Source: an uncultured Sediminibacterium sp. (lineage in GTDB: Bacteria; Bacteroidota; Bacteroidia; Chitinophagales; Chitinophagaceae). From it: a stretch of 64,000 bases of DNA. A program made the position numbers and the translations under genes. Position 1 is the stretch's first letter. Each line of letters starts with the position of its first letter. Shown in pieces: positions 42,089 through 50,353 of this stretch. The notes beneath the pieces were generated by a model. The model did not search any database, had not been told where the DNA came from, and saw only the letters and a program-made list of their open reading frames with translations. The stretch is from assembly GCF_946481145.1 (NCBI RefSeq), contig NZ_CAMLMJ010000003.1:124001-188000 (forward strand), given 5' to 3'.

Positions 42089-42664
42089 TTATGGTTCAAT
42101 GATCAGGTCATATTTTGCGAGCAAACCATTTATGGCATTTGCGGAGAAAAGCGCTTTTTTAAGTTTGTTTTTTTCCGGGTCAATAATAAATCCAAAAGCC
42201 TCTCTGAAATCAGCTTTAGAAAGATCTGTTGCCTCAAAACGGGCATTGCTGAAGTTTGATCCGGAAAAAACGGCACTGGTAAGAATGGTATTTGAGAAAT
42301 CTACTTCGGTAAGATTGCAGTTTTTGAAAACTGTTTCGGGCATTTTACGTTGGAAAAAATTGGAGTAGGTTAACTGACAGTTTTCGAAACCGATACTGAA
42401 CATAATTGGGTGGCAATGTTCAAAATCAATTCCCATCATTTTACAATCGATGAACTTTACATTGCTGAATGAGGTATTGATTAGCTTAATACGATCGAGA
42501 TTACATTGTTGAAAGGTGCAATCGATGAACCTAAAATCAGTGAGGTCTGATCCACTAAAATTACTATTCAAAAAACGGCATCCTTCATAAGTACCGGATG
42601 ACAATTGCACAGTTTCTGCTGAATCGAATGTGTATAGCTGGTCTTCGTAATAATTGCCCTGCAT
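42089..42664 (-). CDS. pentapeptide repeat protein
   Basis: A 191-residue protein made mostly of pentapeptide repeats with a central Phe or Leu (CRFLN SNFSG SDLTD FRFID CTFQQ CNLDR ...), continuing in two blocks (about 29-90 and 95-155) that should form a right-handed beta helix. The C-terminal part, FGFIIDPEKNKLKKALFSANAINGLLAKYDLII, is a typical closing helix of this family. Functions of pentapeptide proteins range from gyrase protection to scaffolding; nothing here decides. It lies downstream of the flotillin gene on the same strand beyond a terminator. Confidence 0.9.
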   Translation of the reverse strand: MQGNYYEDQLYTFDSAETVQLSSGTYEGCRFLNSNFSGSDLTDFRFIDCTFQQCNLDRIKLINTSFSNVKFIDCKMMGIDFEHCHPIMFSIGFENCQLTYSNFFQRKMPETVFKNCNLTEVDFSNTILTSAVFSGSNFSNARFEATDLSKADFREAFGFIIDPEKNKLKKALFSANAINGLLAKYDLIIEP

Positions 42665-42681
42665 AGGGTTGTATTTCAGAT

Positions 42682-42714
42682 AAAAAAGAAAGGCAACAAA
42701 AATGCTGCCTTTCC
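42682..42714 (-). terminator. terminator after the flotillin gene
   Basis: On the minus strand an 11-bp stem (gaaaggcagca with tgttgcctttc, one G-U pair) over an A/T loop is followed by a T run. It separates the flotillin gene from the pentapeptide gene. Confidence 0.85.
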
Positions 42715-42724
42715 TTAAAGAGAT

Positions 42725-44245
42725 TTATTTGGCATCTGAATTTGTTTCAGATTTAGTATCAGTTGCTTCCTTCGCGTCAGCCCCTTTTAGATAGGTAGGC
42801 AGGTTAAGTCCAGCCATGTTAAACAGGTCATTTAAAGGAGGAACTGTTTTCATCATATTCGAAACAAAATTCGCAGTTGATGAACTGTTGTTTTCATTTG
42901 TACCACTACCGGAATCCCAAACAGTAATTTTATCAATTTTAATATTTTTAACTGCTTCTACCTGGGTTTTTACGAGCTCTGGTAATTTTTCAATTAGCAA
43001 CAACTGGAATGCTTTTGTAGGATCACCGCCTGCAGCTGCAACTACTTCTTTATAACCCTCAGCCTGTTTGGTTAAGATTTCATACAAGCCTTTTGCTTCT
43101 GCTTCCATTTTAGCATAAATGGCATCTGCTTCACCTTTTGCATTCTCTCTGATTCTTTCTGCTTCTGCCTGTGCTTCTATGATAGCACGTTGTTTTGCAA
43201 TTTCTGCCGGAATTACAATATTGGCTATTTGTGTGGAACGCTCTCTTTCTGAACGTGCCAATTCTGCTTTTTGTTCTGCCACATATGCTTCTTCCAGCGC
43301 TTTTGCCTGCTGAACTTTTTCGGCAGTAACAGCTACCCTTAGTGATTCTGCTTCTTTCTCTCTGCGCAATGCTTCTGAATTGGCAATAGCAATTTTGGCT
43401 TCATTTTCACCTTTAATAGCAATAGCGTTGGCTTCAGATGTTTTGATACGTGTATCTCTTTGTGCCTCAGCTTTACCAATGGCTTCATCTTTAACAGCAG
43501 ATGCAATGCTGATTTCTTTGTCTTTTTGTGTGATTGCAATCTTAACATCTCTATCTCTGTGTGTCTCAGCAATCTGTGTGTCTTTTTCTCTGTCGGCAAG
43601 TGCCTTACCTGTTTCACCAATTTTCTCCTGCTCGGCCACACTTACTTTGGCTTCGTTAATCGCTTTAGCTGCAGCTTCCTTACCCAACGCCTCAATATAG
43701 CCAGACTCATCCTTAATATCGGTTACGTTAACGTTGATCAGCTTAAGACCAATTTTCTTTAATTCGCTATCTACATTTTTAGAAATATTGTCCAAAAATT
43801 TATCCCGATCAGAGTTGATTTCTTCGATTGTCATGGTGGCAATAACCAGACGTAACTGACCAAACAAAATGTCTTTGGCTAATTCCTGAATTTGTTCAGA
43901 AGTAAGTCCAAGCAATCTTTCAGCAGCAGTATTCATACTCTCTGCTTCTGTTGAAATAGCAATGGTAAAACGACAGGGCACATCAACACGAATATTCTGT
44001 CTGCTTAATGCATTGGTGAGGTTTGCTTCAATAGACAGTGGTTTCAGGTCAAGGAAAGCATATCCCTGAATTACGGGCCAGATAAAGGTACCACCACCGT
44101 GTACGCATTTAGCGGAACTGCCACCTGTTTTACCATATACTACGAGAATTTTGTCTGATGGACATCTTTTATACCTTGCAAGCAATGCAGAGATGGTTAC
44201 AAACAAAACAATAACGCCAACGACTATTATTACGATCGGAGACAT
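42725..44245 (-). CDS. flotillin-family (SPFH) membrane scaffold protein
   Basis: A 506-residue protein with an N-terminal membrane hairpin (MSPIVIIVVGVIVLFVTISALLARY), an SPFH/band-7 domain (about 30-200; GGGTFIWPVIQGYAFLDLKPLSIEANL, VDVPCRFTIAIS, LKLINVNVTDIKDESGYIEALG) and a long Ala/Glu/Lys-rich coiled coil (about 195-400) as in bacterial flotillins (FloT/YuaG). The tail after 440 is Asn/Ser-rich. Flotillins organise membrane microdomains. It follows the NfeD-like gene by 1 bp, the same pairing as in Bacillus (yuaF-yuaG), which supports a joint function. Confidence 0.94.
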   Translation of the reverse strand: MSPIVIIVVGVIVLFVTISALLARYKRCPSDKILVVYGKTGGSSAKCVHGGGTFIWPVIQGYAFLDLKPLSIEANLTNALSRQNIRVDVPCRFTIAISTEAESMNTAAERLLGLTSEQIQELAKDILFGQLRLVIATMTIEEINSDRDKFLDNISKNVDSELKKIGLKLINVNVTDIKDESGYIEALGKEAAAKAINEAKVSVAEQEKIGETGKALADREKDTQIAETHRDRDVKIAITQKDKEISIASAVKDEAIGKAEAQRDTRIKTSEANAIAIKGENEAKIAIANSEALRREKEAESLRVAVTAEKVQQAKALEEAYVAEQKAELARSERERSTQIANIVIPAEIAKQRAIIEAQAEAERIRENAKGEADAIYAKMEAEAKGLYEILTKQAEGYKEVVAAAGGDPTKAFQLLLIEKLPELVKTQVEAVKNIKIDKITVWDSGSGTNENNSSSTANFVSNMMKTVPPLNDLFNMAGLNLPTYLKGADAKEATDTKSETNSDAK

Positions 44246-44246
44246 A

Positions 44247-44819
44247 CTAAAGAGATTTAACGATTAAAATATTATTATTTTCCAGTCTTGTTACAACAAC
44301 AGTTTTTCCAGATGCAATCGTTTCGTTGTCGGTCATAGCATCCAACTCATGAACAGATCCTTTGACACTGATCAGTACTTTTCCTCTTCCGTTCATTTGA
44401 CCAGGAATAGAAAGATATACTTCTCCATTTTTTCCAACGGTATCAGTTAGTTTGAAGGAATTGTCTTCAGATAATTTTTGCAATTGTTTGATAACATAAA
44501 AAAACAGCAGCACAAATAGTACACCTACTAACACGGATAAACCAATCAATAAACCTGTTGACCCGATTGTATTGTAGAATGAGATACCTGTCCAGCTAAC
44601 ACCTAATAAAAAATTGATGAGGTTTCTTAGTGTAAATAATTGGAAGGGCATTTCTCCATCTTCAAGATTACTATCGAAATCGGCTTCCACGCCTTCTCCC
44701 GCATCTGCGCCAGCAAAAGTCATGATGGTTTGAACGAGAAAGATCAGGCTGGCCGGAATAGCTATAAACCAAAAGGTTTTCAGTAGCAGTGGCATATTTT
44801 CAAAAAATTCCATGCGCAT
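44247..44819 (-). CDS. NfeD-like membrane protein
   Basis: A 190-residue protein with about three membrane segments (LLKTFWFIAIPASLIFLVQTIM, LRNLINFLLGVSWTGISFY, TGLLIGLSVLVGVLFVLLFFYVI) and a C-terminal OB-fold NfeD domain (GKNGEVYLSIPGQMNGRGKVLISVKGSVHELDA...IASGKTVVVTRLENNNILIVKSL). NfeD proteins of this short type partner with flotillins; the next gene, 1 bp away, is a flotillin. An acidic insert (EGVEADFDSNLEDGEM) lies between the first two segments. ATG at 44817-44819; a nearby internal ATG at residue 3 is possible. A 258-bp gap with a heptamer array separates it from the GGGP synthase gene. Confidence 0.9.
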   Translation of the reverse strand: MRMEFFENMPLLLKTFWFIAIPASLIFLVQTIMTFAGADAGEGVEADFDSNLEDGEMPFQLFTLRNLINFLLGVSWTGISFYNTIGSTGLLIGLSVLVGVLFVLLFFYVIKQLQKLSEDNSFKLTDTVGKNGEVYLSIPGQMNGRGKVLISVKGSVHELDAMTDNETIASGKTVVVTRLENNNILIVKSL

Positions 44820-44978
44820 TTATTTTAATCAAACAATAGGATTTCAATAATTTTTAAATAAGTCGCAATAGCTGACGATTTCTTACAATGCAATTCAATA
44901 ATCAATGAAACAGTGCATTATTATTTACACAAAACAAGGGGGGATTTGAAAATACAACTTTTTAGGTAATAACGAGCA

Positions 44979-45076
44979 TCCATAGTCCATAGTCCATAGT
45001 CCATGGTCCATGGTCAATGGTCAATGGTTTATGGTTTATGGTTTATGGTCTATGGTCTATGGACTATAGACCATAA
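44979..45076. repeat. tandem heptamer array, TCCATAG to TCTATGG
   Basis: Twelve exact 7-bp units in unbroken register: tccatag x3, tccatgg x2, tcaatgg x2, tttatgg x3, tctatgg x2 (44979-45062), then actatag and accataa. Successive blocks differ by one or two bases. Several units are complementary to others in the array (ccatag with ctatgg), so a hairpin can form. It lies just beyond the stop codon of the GGGP synthase gene. The rest of the gap to the NfeD gene (44820-44978) is AT-rich and shows nothing else. Confidence 0.9.
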
Positions 45077-45077
45077 A

Positions 45078-45833
45078 TTAAATACTAATAAAGCTGCTGT
45101 GTACGGCCGCGCTCATTTCTTTAATAAGGGAAAGGTCTTTTTCGATTGCGTTGCCAACCACAATAACATCTGCTCCGGCTTTACAATTCAGGTAGGCTTT
45201 TTCCGGATCTGTAATACCACCTCCGATGATGAGGGGGGCTTCGATATGGCGTGCCACTTTTTCTATCATGGCTTCTGAGATAGGGCGTTTTGCACCACTT
45301 CCTGCATCCATATAAATCAGCTTCATGCCAAGCATTTCACCGGCCATAGCGGTGCACATGGCTATTTCATTTTTATCGGCTGGAATAGGTGTTGCATTGG
45401 AAATATAGGAAACGGTTGTGGGTGCACCACCATCAATAACCATATAACCGGTGGGCATGATCTCCAGACCGCTTTTTTTCACAAATGGTGCGCTGATTAC
45501 GTGTTGACCAATCAATAATTCCGGATTACGGCCAGAAATGAGTGATAGGTATAAAAGAGCATCTGCATATTTACTAACCTGAGAAGGGGAGCCGGGGAAC
45601 AATATCACAGGAATATCGCAGGCGGCTTTGATCTGCTGGATACATTCATCAAGATGGCTGGAAATAACCAGACTACCGCCCACAAAGAAATAATCCACTT
45701 TTGCTTCAACGGCTAAAGTGACCAATTGGTCAATATTGCCGCCATCAACCTTATCGGGGTCGATGAGCACAGTAAATGATTTCCTGCCGGAACGCTTTCT
45801 TTCTGCCAGTTGTTGATATAAATCCTGCTTCAT
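45078..45833 (-). CDS. geranylgeranylglyceryl phosphate synthase family protein
   Basis: A 251-residue TIM-barrel enzyme of the GGGPS/PcrB family, which attaches a prenyl chain to sn-glycerol-1-phosphate through an ether bond, a reaction known from archaeal lipid synthesis. Visible motifs: FTVLIDPDKVD (16-30 region), VDYFFVGGSLV, CDIPVILFPGSPSQVS, the conserved GYMVIDGG, KLIYMDAGSGAKRPIS and PLIIGGGITDPEKA with VVVGNAIEKD. Bacteroidota members of this family have been reported; whether this one uses geranylgeranyl diphosphate, and what the product is for, cannot be read from the sequence. ATG at 45831-45833. It diverges from the ribonucleotide reductase. Confidence 0.9.
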   Translation of the reverse strand: MKQDLYQQLAERKRSGRKSFTVLIDPDKVDGGNIDQLVTLAVEAKVDYFFVGGSLVISSHLDECIQQIKAACDIPVILFPGSPSQVSKYADALLYLSLISGRNPELLIGQHVISAPFVKKSGLEIMPTGYMVIDGGAPTTVSYISNATPIPADKNEIAMCTAMAGEMLGMKLIYMDAGSGAKRPISEAMIEKVARHIEAPLIIGGGITDPEKAYLNCKAGADVIVVGNAIEKDLSLIKEMSAAVHSSFISI

Positions 45834-45966
45834 TCAGTATCAGATAGATGCTCCTGCAAAAATGCAGAAAAGTTTTTGTTTAAGATGCTAAACAACTGAT
45901 TGTTTCGCATTTATTTGAAAGATAATGTGTTGGGGTAGTCCCGCAGCCCGGTTTTCCGGTTTTTTT

Positions 45967-46080
45967 TGTGGGAAAATAACTACAGGATTTACGAAAAAAT
46001 CCCGATTCAACAAACCAAAAGCCCAAAAAATCTTTCCCACAATCGGGGATATTGGCGGAAAGTCAGCCCTGAACAGGGCT
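45967..46080 (+). ncRNA. candidate structured leader (pseudoknot plus hairpin) of the RNR gene
   Basis: Within the 380-bp gap before nrdJ, tgtgggaaa (45967-45975) pairs exactly with tttcccaca (46033-46041), and atcccgatt (45999-46007) inside that loop pairs with aatcggggat (46041-46050, one bulge), which follows directly. This crossing order is an H-type pseudoknot with two nearly stacked 9-bp helices. A perfect hairpin agccct-gaac-agggct (46065-46080) follows. The remaining leader (46081-46213) shows no clear structure. It does not match the B12 riboswitch as I know it. A regulatory role is inferred only from structure and position. Confidence 0.45.
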
Positions 46081-46213
46081 ATGAAAAAATCCACATTCTT
46101 TATTCACAAGCTGTGCATATTTACGGCCTTGGTTTATCAGAATGGAAAGATATTTTCGTCAACCGCTTAACCCGCAGGGCCCATTAAATAACCGCTAAAA
46201 CCAGAACCGCTTT

Positions 46214-49200
46214 ATGGCTACTACCCGCTCTAAAAAAGGCTTGCAATTCGGGCGTCGCTTCACAAAAGAAGGCGTTAGCCCCTACGATCAGTTTGAATAT
46301 GATTACAGAGATAGTGTAATCAAGAACCCCAATGGAGAGAAAGTATTTGAGATGAATAATGTGGAGGTTCCCAAGCAATGGAGCCAGATAGCTACTGATA
46401 TTCTCGCGCAAAAATATTTCCGTAAAGCCGGTGTGCCTCAACCAGATGGCTCTGTTGGTCGTGAAACAAGTGTAAAACAGGTTGCCCACCGTATGGCTCA
46501 TTGTTGGCGCGTATGGGGCGAACGTTATGGATATTTCGCTTCAGAAAATGATGCGCAGATATTTTATGATGAGCTGGTGTACAGTATCCTTAACCAGGCC
46601 TGTGTGCCCAACTCACCACAATGGTTCAATACCGGACTTCATGAAGTTTACGGTATTACCGGTAAACCGCAGGGCCACTACTATGTAGATGCCAAAGACG
46701 GTAAGCTGAAAAAATCAAGTAATGCCTATGAGCGCCCGCAGCCACATGCATGCTTTATCCTGAGCGTTAGCGATGATCTTGTTAACGAAGGGGGTATCAT
46801 GGATCTGTGGACCCGCGAAGCCCGTATTTTTAAATATGGCTCTGGTGTTGGTACCAATTTCTCTCAGATCCGTGGCGGCGGAGAAAAACTGAGCGGTGGT
46901 GGTACTTCAAGTGGTTTAATGAGCTTCCTGAAAATTGGTGACCGTGCGGCAGGTGCCATCAAAAGTGGTGGAACTACCCGTAGGGCGGCTAAAATGGTGT
47001 GTCTGGATCTCGATCACCCAGAGATCATGGAATTCATCAACTGGAAAGTAGAAGAAGAAAAGAAAGTGGCAGCACTCGTTGCCGCTGGTTATGATAATAG
47101 CTACGAAGGTGAAGCTTATGCGACTGTATCCGGACAAAACTCCAATAACTCTGTTCGTATACCTAATAGCTTCTTCAAAGTATTGGAAGAAGGTGGCGAC
47201 TGGGAACTGAAAGCACGTACCGATGGCCGTACCATGAAAAAAATACCAGCTCGTGAAGTTTGGGAGAAAATCTCCTATGCTGCATGGCGCTGTGCTGACC
47301 CTGGTACCCAATACGATACTACCATCAATGAATGGCATACCTGTCCGAAAGGAGGACGCATCAATGCATCTAATCCTTGCTCGGAATATATGTTCCTCGA
47401 CAATACAGCATGTAACCTTGCCTCTATCAATCTGCGCAAGTTTCATGATGATGATACCAATATTTTTGATGTAGCCGGATTTGAATACACAACACGTTTG
47501 TGGACCACCGTACTGGAGATTTCCGTATTGATGGCTCAATTCCCTTCAAAAGAAGTTGCACAGCTTTCTTATGACTACCGTACACTGGGTCTTGGTTTTG
47601 CCAACCTGGGTTCAATGCTGATGGTAAGCGGTATCGCTTATGATAGCGAAGAAGCACGTGGTATTGCCGGAGCTATTTCCGCAATCATGACAGGTGTAGC
47701 TTATAAAACTTCTGCTGAAATGGCTTCATTCCTTGGTGCTTTTGATAAGTACGAAGAGAATAAAGAAGATATGTTACGCGTTATGCGCAACCACCGCGCA
47801 GCTGCTTACGATGCAGATGAAGCTTATGTTGGACTGGAAATCAAACCACAAGGTATCAAGGCGAAATATTGTCCTGATTACCTGCTGAAAGCAGCTACCA
47901 AGGCATGGGATGATGCAGTACAACTTGGGGAGCAACATGGATATCGCAATGCACAAACAACTGTTATCGCACCTACCGGTACCATCGGTCTGGTAATGGA
48001 TTGTGATACAACAGGTGTTGAGCCAGATTTTGCACTGGTTAAATTCAAGAAACTATCTGGTGGAGGATATTTCAAAATCATTAACCAATCTGTTCCACAG
48101 GCACTTAAAAACCTGGGATACAATGAAGCAGAAGCTACAGCCATTGAAAAATATGCAGTAGGTGCCGCTTCATTTGAAGGTGCTCCCTTCATTAACAATG
48201 AATCATTGGCTCAAAAAGGATTCACAGCAGAAGAAATCGCCAAACTGAATGGCGCTGCTAAATCTGCTTTTGAAATAGGATTTATTTTCAACAGGTTTAC
48301 ATTGGGCGACGAGTGTATGCAGCGTTTGGGCTTCAAAGAAGAACAATATGCTGACTGGAGCTTTAACCTGCTCGAATCACTCGGATTCACCGAAGATCAG
48401 ATCGATGCTGCTAACGACTATGTATGCGGTACTATGACCATCGAAGGTGCTCCATTCCTGAAAGAAGAACACTTGCCTGTATTTGATTGCGCCAATAAAT
48501 GTGGTAAGAAAGGAGAGCGTTATATTCATGCTTACGGACATATCCGCATGATGGGTGCCTGTCAGCCTTTCCTGAGTGGTGCGATTTCTAAAACCATTAA
48601 CCTTCCACACGAAGCAACTGTTGAAGAAATTGCTGATTGTTATATGCTTAGCTGGCAGTTGGGTCTTAAAGCCAATGCGCTTTACCGTGATGGTTCAAAA
48701 CTGAGTCAGCCTTTAAGCAATAAGTCTGATAAGAAGAAAAAAGACGACGCAGAAGGAGATAAAGAAGCAACCGCTGAAGAAGCAACACCAGTTGCTGAAA
48801 CTGCCTCAAATATTGTAGACCTCAGCCAGTTAACAGTTGATGAATTACTGGAAGAAGTACAGAAACGCATGAATGCTTCTACTGATACCAAACTGAAACG
48901 TCAGTTGTCTACCATCGTTGAGAAAAAATCACTGCCTGCTAAACGCCGTGGTTTTACACAAAAAGCAAAAATCGGTGGACAAGTTCTCTTCCTTCGCACA
49001 GGAGAGTATGCAGATGGTACATTGGGTGAAATATTCATCGACCTGGCCAAAGAAGGTTCAACACTCCGTAGCTTCATGAACTGCTTTGCAATTGCAGTGT
49101 CTGTAGGCCTGCAGTATGGCGTTCCTTTAGAAGAGTTCGTAGAGAAATTTGTATTCACTAAGTTCGAGCCATCAGGTATGGTAGACCATCCGAATATTAA

Positions 49201-49588
49201 AACAACTACTTCATTGGTAGACTTTGTATTCCGTGCATTGGCTTATGAATACCTCGGTAGAACCGACCTGGTACATGTGCTCGATAGACCAACCATTGGC
49301 AATACAGGTGACGATGATGGAGATGCTACATTGCTGGGTAAACCAGAATTAAGCAGTGTTCGCGTTACCGCGCCTTCTGCAAATGCTACACCAGCAGCCC
49401 AACCACAAAAATTACAAAGAGCAGCAGCTCCTGTAAAAGCTGAGTCTGGTGGACTTGATGCTGTTAATGCTGCAGCGAAAAATATGCAGAGCGATGCTCC
49501 TGCATGTAATACCTGTGGACATATCACCATCCGCTCAGGTACCTGTTACAAATGCCTGAACTGTGGTAACAGTATGGGATGTAGTTAA
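46214..49588 (+). CDS. nrdJ: adenosylcobalamin-dependent (class II) ribonucleotide reductase
   Basis: An 1124-residue reductase that makes deoxynucleotides using B12 instead of a di-iron subunit. Visible: an N-terminal segment with RGGGEKLSGGGTSSGLMSFLKIGDRAAGAIKSGGTTRRAAKMV (nucleotide and effector region), NPCSEYMFLDNTACNLASINL (active-site Cys), YRNAQTTVIAPTGTIGLVMDCDTTGVEPDFALVKFKKL in the barrel, a TSCPD-like domain (GEYADGTLGEIFIDLAKEGSTLRSFMNCFAIAVS, about 925-1010) and a C-terminal Cys-rich tail CNTCGHITIRSGTCYKCLNCGNSMGCS that probably carries reducing equivalents. A low-complexity linker (Lys/Asp/Glu/Ala-rich) lies near 835-865. ATG at 46214. A hairpin terminator follows. No nrdB or nrdR is present. 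Confidence 0.95.
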   Translation: MATTRSKKGLQFGRRFTKEGVSPYDQFEYDYRDSVIKNPNGEKVFEMNNVEVPKQWSQIATDILAQKYFRKAGVPQPDGSVGRETSVKQVAHRMAHCWRVWGERYGYFASENDAQIFYDELVYSILNQACVPNSPQWFNTGLHEVYGITGKPQGHYYVDAKDGKLKKSSNAYERPQPHACFILSVSDDLVNEGGIMDLWTREARIFKYGSGVGTNFSQIRGGGEKLSGGGTSSGLMSFLKIGDRAAGAIKSGGTTRRAAKMVCLDLDHPEIMEFINWKVEEEKKVAALVAAGYDNSYEGEAYATVSGQNSNNSVRIPNSFFKVLEEGGDWELKARTDGRTMKKIPAREVWEKISYAAWRCADPGTQYDTTINEWHTCPKGGRINASNPCSEYMFLDNTACNLASINLRKFHDDDTNIFDVAGFEYTTRLWTTVLEISVLMAQFPSKEVAQLSYDYRTLGLGFANLGSMLMVSGIAYDSEEARGIAGAISAIMTGVAYKTSAEMASFLGAFDKYEENKEDMLRVMRNHRAAAYDADEAYVGLEIKPQGIKAKYCPDYLLKAATKAWDDAVQLGEQHGYRNAQTTVIAPTGTIGLVMDCDTTGVEPDFALVKFKKLSGGGYFKIINQSVPQALKNLGYNEAEATAIEKYAVGAASFEGAPFINNESLAQKGFTAEEIAKLNGAAKSAFEIGFIFNRFTLGDECMQRLGFKEEQYADWSFNLLESLGFTEDQIDAANDYVCGTMTIEGAPFLKEEHLPVFDCANKCGKKGERYIHAYGHIRMMGACQPFLSGAISKTINLPHEATVEEIADCYMLSWQLGLKANALYRDGSKLSQPLSNKSDKKKKDDAEGDKEATAEEATPVAETASNIVDLSQLTVDELLEEVQKRMNASTDTKLKRQLSTIVEKKSLPAKRRGFTQKAKIGGQVLFLRTGEYADGTLGEIFIDLAKEGSTLRSFMNCFAIAVSVGLQYGVPLEEFVEKFVFTKFEPSGMVDHPNIKTTTSLVDFVFRALAYEYLGRTDLVHVLDRPTIGNTGDDDGDATLLGKPELSSVRVTAPSANATPAAQPQKLQRAAAPVKAESGGLDAVNAAAKNMQSDAPACNTCGHITIRSGTCYKCLNCGNSMGCS

Positions 49589-49645
49589 TCGTTGGTCAGC
49601 GACCAACCATGGATGAAAAGATAAAATTTGTTAGTAAATACAAAG

Positions 49646-49678
49646 AAAACCGCCTGCTGATTTCAGCGGCGGTTTTTT
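49646..49678 (+). terminator. nrdJ terminator
   Basis: aaaaccgcc(t)gctga pairs with tcagcggcggtttt across a 3-nt loop (one bulged base), then T run; 58 bp after the nrdJ stop. Confidence 0.88.
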
Positions 49679-49690
49679 GTTTAAGATCAA

Positions 49691-49705
49691 TGCGGCGAAG
49701 GATAC
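49691..49705 (+). repeat. upstream copy of the GCGAAGGATAC motif
   Basis: tgcggcgaaggatac resembles tgcgacgaaggat at 50250-50262 and cgcaacgaaggatac at 50354, which lie on the far side of the GIY-YIG gene. It is a likely partial repeat end flanking that gene on the left. Confidence 0.5.
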
Positions 49706-49772
49706 GTCAGTGGTTGAGACTACGCCTGGTTCGTATTGCTCTTCTGTAGTTTTATACACTAAACCTTTTACG

Positions 49773-50057
49773 ATGATAAAACAAGGATATGTGTATATAT
49801 TAACGAATCCATCCAAAACCATGCTATATGTTGGTGTTACATCCGATCTTATAAAACGAATATGGCAGCACCAACAGAAAATACATGATAAAAGTTTTAC
49901 TGCTAAATACAATATTCATTTATTGATTTATTATGAAACCTATGATTTAATTGTAGATGCTATTAGAAGAGAAAAAGAAATCAAAGGATGGAGCCGAAGT
50001 AAAAAAGAAATACTGATAAAAGGAAAGAACCCTAATTGGGAAACCCTGCAAATCTGA
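49773..50057 (+). CDS. small GIY-YIG nuclease-domain protein
   Basis: A 94-residue protein that is a lone GIY-YIG domain, of the UPF0213-like type. The variant motif is GYVYILTN...MLYVGVTSDLIKRIWQH (VYI and YVG; putative catalytic Arg29), followed by FTAKYNIHLLIYYE and AIRREKEIKGWSRSKKEILI (catalytic Glu68 or Glu69). Such domains cleave DNA. I start at ATG 49773, as upstream codons have no homology. The stop TGA (50055-50057) touches a 206-bp nested palindrome (50057-50262), and a matching motif stands upstream at 49691. This resembles a mobile palindrome with its own nuclease, but mobility is inference. The upstream neighbour is the nrdJ terminator. Confidence 0.88.
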   Translation: MIKQGYVYILTNPSKTMLYVGVTSDLIKRIWQHQQKIHDKSFTAKYNIHLLIYYETYDLIVDAIRREKEIKGWSRSKKEILIKGKNPNWETLQI

Positions 50058-50262
50058 TCCTTCGTCGCAATTTCCGACTTCGTCGGAACGCTCCTCTGGA
50101 TGACGCCGTGAGTGATAATAAAAAGCTGTGGGGGAGGGAGAGAAAAAGTTGGGTGCCGTGCACCCCAACTTTTTCTCTCCCTCCCCCACAGCAGTACACA
50201 CACCCTGACTCGTCATCCAGAGGAGCAGTAATAACCGCAGGTAATTACATGCGACGAAGGAT
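50057..50262. repeat. 206-bp nested palindrome behind the GIY-YIG gene
   Basis: Three concentric perfect inverted repeats: atccttcgtcgca (50057-50069) with tgcgacgaaggat (50250-50262); gctcctctggatgacg (50090-50105) with cgtcatccagaggagc (50211-50226); and a 26-bp core (50125-50150 with 50167-50192, starting gctgtgggggaggg), closing further through ggtgc/gcacc to a cgt loop. A further small stem, tccgacttcgtcgga, sits at 50073-50087. The core is purine-rich on one strand. It fills most of the 397-bp gap before the DM13 gene. Confidence 0.93.
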
Positions 50263-50353
50263 ATCCACTCTTTTTACCTTTCGGAAAATCATCCTTCTAA
50301 AGATTCAGAGCACTCTTTTTGGAACTGTGAAAAGTACGATACAGACTGGAAAT

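Noticed and set aside
274..45076. Heptamer arrays as a CRISPR array
   Set aside because: Units are 7-8 bp with no unique spacers of 25-40 bp, they are inverted, and no cas gene is present.
34731..45833. Horizontally acquired island or prophage
   Set aside because: Gene content is ordinary for the group, there is no integrase, transposase, tRNA gene or direct-repeat boundary, and base composition looks the same as elsewhere by eye.
45890..46213. B12 riboswitch before the cobalamin-dependent ribonucleotide reductase
   Set aside because: Although gtcccgcagcccgg recalls part of it, the conserved GCCACTG box and the GGTGAAATTCC-type core are missing on both strands.
49947..50216. Open reading frames running through the palindrome behind the GIY-YIG gene
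   Set aside because: They translate inverted-repeat DNA in several frames (runs such as GEGEKKLG), overlap the nuclease gene antisense and have no recognisable domain.
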